Shown here in pieces: positions 6,750 through 7,494 of a stretch of DNA of 7,494 nucleotides (position 1 is the first letter of the stretch; the number at the start of each line of letters is the position of its first letter). Under the pieces are notes generated by a model. The model was given only the letters and a program-made list of their open reading frames with translations. It did no database searches and had not been told where the DNA came from. The stretch lies in assembly GCA_030614505.1 (NCBI GenBank), contig JAUWTX010000087.1:1-7494 (forward strand), given 5' to 3'. The position numbers were made by a program, and so were the translations under genes. The stretch comes from Desulfuromonadales bacterium. Lineage in GTDB: Bacteria > Desulfobacterota > Desulfuromonadia > Desulfuromonadales > BM103.

Positions 6750-6779
6750 TTCACACATATTACGTACTATGTGTATACT
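6750..6779 (+). promoter_or_regulatory. Sigma-70-like promoter of the lipoprotein gene
   Basis: TTCACA (6750-6755) and TATACT (6774-6779), separated by 18 bases, each match the -35 and -10 consensus at five of six positions. Transcription would begin near 6786, about 25 bases before the ATG at 6811. This is the best promoter match I saw in the window, and its spacer is filled by a palindrome. Confidence 0.55.
6753..6774. promoter_or_regulatory. 22-bp near-perfect palindrome, probable operator
   Basis: ACACATA (6753-6759) and TATGTGT (6768-6774) flank TACGTA (6761-6766), itself a perfect palindrome on the same axis. Twenty of 22 positions are symmetric; only the 6760/6767 pair breaks the symmetry. 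It covers the spacer between the -35 and -10 boxes, where a dimeric repressor would exclude RNA polymerase. The binding protein is not identifiable from this window. Confidence 0.5.
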
Positions 6780-6810
6780 TAATCTGAATCCATGAATTTT
6801 CGGTGAGGCC

Positions 6811-7347
6811 ATGATTCGTTTCTTGTCAACATGTCGGCTGTACCTCTTTTTATTGATCTCCTGCTGTCTCCTTCTACAGAGCTGTGCTCCCGCTGGGAAA
6901 CCCAAATCAGAAAAGAAAATCGGCATGCATATTGATGCGGTTCTGGAATTTGTCGTGGAATATCCTCTGTCATGGGGTAAAGATCGGCGTATAAGTTATG
7001 GCAGCAAGGAAGGAGAAATCCGCTGGAAGCATCCTGACCATCCGGACACACTATTGACAATCAGGTCCTCTTTGCAGAAACAACAAGCACCAGGCAGAGA
7101 GCTGCAAATCGATCAGGAGTTGCAAAAATACGTCGGTCTGGAAATATCGTTGGAAGAAAAGGTCACACTTCCCGCCGGCGAGGCATGGCACGTCATTGGC
7201 CACACAGAACACGTGGAGATCAACAGCTACCTGTTTTCACGCACAGACCGCAGCTATCTGATCATCCTCACAGCATCACCTGACAGAAGCGACAGCTATA
7301 AGGATGTCATGGATAGAGTCACTCACTCTTTTCAGTTCCTGCCGTAG
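6811..7347 (+). CDS. Small lipoprotein, possible PsbP/DcrB-like fold
   Basis: This 178-residue protein opens with a type II signal peptide: arginines at 3 and 9, a hydrophobic stretch from about 10 to 22, and the lipobox LQSC with acylated C25. The mature part should be about 154 residues, anchored to a membrane and facing the periplasm. It begins APAG, followed by a lysine-rich stretch. The rest alternates beta-like segments: FVVEYPLSW near the start, a PAGEAWHV segment, YLFSRTDRSYLIILTAS and a final YKDV...THSFQFLP. This order (YP-x-x-W early, PAG..., then a C-terminal helix and SF) recalls PsbP/DcrB-like lipoproteins, but it is a resemblance by eye only, and no function should be assigned. 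GGTGAGG (6802-6808) ends only 2 bases before the ATG, closer than usual. Upstream ATG and GTG codons are out of frame and stop at once. The HD-domain gene follows after 44 bases, suggesting an operon. Confidence 0.85.
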   Translation: MIRFLSTCRLYLFLLISCCLLLQSCAPAGKPKSEKKIGMHIDAVLEFVVEYPLSWGKDRRISYGSKEGEIRWKHPDHPDTLLTIRSSLQKQQAPGRELQIDQELQKYVGLEISLEEKVTLPAGEAWHVIGHTEHVEINSYLFSRTDRSYLIILTASPDRSDSYKDVMDRVTHSFQFLP

Positions 7348-7391
7348 CAGAACCCCGGCGAGGGAATGATAATCGGACCATGGAATAATTA

Positions 7392-7494
7392 ATGCAGCCA
7401 CTTGAGCTCATAGACAAATACTATGACGGTCATGCTCAAGCCAGAAGCATCCTGATTGCGCATAGCCACCAGGTCGCCAGGCTGGCACTTGCGG
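7392..7494 (+). CDS. HD-domain protein, N-terminal fragment cut by the window edge
   Basis: Thirty-four codons are visible and still open at the right edge. The opening LELIDKYYDGHAQ followed by ILIAHSHQVARLALA resembles the first helices of HD-domain metal-dependent phosphohydrolases, where HSxxVAxLAL carries the first metal-binding histidine (H25 or H27 here). The defining HD pair would lie beyond the window, so the substrate cannot be suggested. An in-frame TAA at 7386-7388 rules out an earlier start. GGA at 7382-7384, 7 bases upstream, is only a weak ribosome site, so translation may be coupled to the lipoprotein gene ending 44 bases before. Confidence 0.7.
   Translation, partial: MQPLELIDKYYDGHAQARSILIAHSHQVARLALA

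Larger units (their letters stand above)
6408..6810. other. Non-coding stretch between ferredoxin and lipoprotein genes
   Basis: These 403 bases hold no convincing gene but much secondary structure. The first part (6408-6488) has CCTTT-T-AAAGG just after the ferredoxin stop, GCACG/CGTGC (6426-6430 with 6448-6452) and GAGTG/CACTC (6453-6457 with 6467-6471). A CCACC/GGTGG hairpin (6483-6487 with 6492-6496) overlaps the left edge of the palindromic element that fills 6489-6656. After that come a 7-bp hairpin (6693-6720) and the lipoprotein promoter with its palindrome (6750-6779). None of the early hairpins has a T-run, so no clear terminator for the ferredoxin transcript is visible. Confidence 0.75.

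Noticed and set aside
6493..6795. A 100-codon plus-strand frame starting with GTG
   Set aside because: It runs through the palindromic element, the 6693-6720 hairpin and the lipoprotein promoter. It has no ribosome site, and its serine/tyrosine-rich composition reflects the repeat. Copies of the element may be annotated elsewhere as hypothetical proteins.
1..7494. CRISPR arrays, integrase/attachment sites, phage genes or defence systems
   Set aside because: No regularly spaced repeats, recombinase genes or defence-type protein domains were seen. Apart from the palindromic element the window looks like core chromosome.

Overview
The window looks like chromosomal DNA of a Gram-negative bacterium, most likely a Desulfuromonas/Geobacter-like member of the Desulfuromonadota (former Deltaproteobacteria). 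This placement is an inference from the gene mix: a one-chain pyruvate carboxylase, a sigma-54 response regulator, a small mono-cluster ferredoxin and a lipoprotein. It is also from the look of the proteins; no search was possible. Base composition is moderate, and the divergent intergenic region is visibly AT-rich.

Layout. Minus strand, 1-3446: pyruvate carboxylase (biotin carboxylase, carboxyltransferase and biotin-carrier domains in one chain), open from its start to the left edge and missing only its last few residues. Positions 3447-3816 are a divergent regulatory region with a stem-loop, a short dyad and candidate promoters. Plus strand: an NtrC-type sigma-54 response regulator (3817-5193, probable GTG start), then 52 bases later a small MscS-type mechanosensitive channel (5246-6070) closed by a 13-bp hairpin. 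Next come a 68-residue [4Fe-4S] ferredoxin (6201-6407) and a 403-base non-coding stretch. Last are a small lipoprotein (6811-7347) and the first 34 codons of an HD-domain protein (7392 to the right edge).

The most interesting non-coding structures lie between the ferredoxin and the lipoprotein. Positions 6489-6656 form one 168-bp imperfect palindrome. Its 17-bp near-identical ends are bounded by TA, and a 6-bp hairpin sits exactly at its centre: a MITE-like element resembling the derivatives of TA-targeting transposons. Just downstream, a 22-bp near-perfect palindrome (20 of 22 symmetric) lies inside the spacer of a good sigma-70-like promoter for the lipoprotein gene, a classic operator position.

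How the genes work together: pyruvate carboxylase supplies oxaloacetate, the regulator and channel may be co-transcribed, and the ferredoxin is a stand-alone electron carrier. The lipoprotein and HD gene are 44 bases apart and probably form an operon. No kinase partner for the regulator is present. I found no tRNA, rRNA or CRISPR array, and no clear new multi-gene system.
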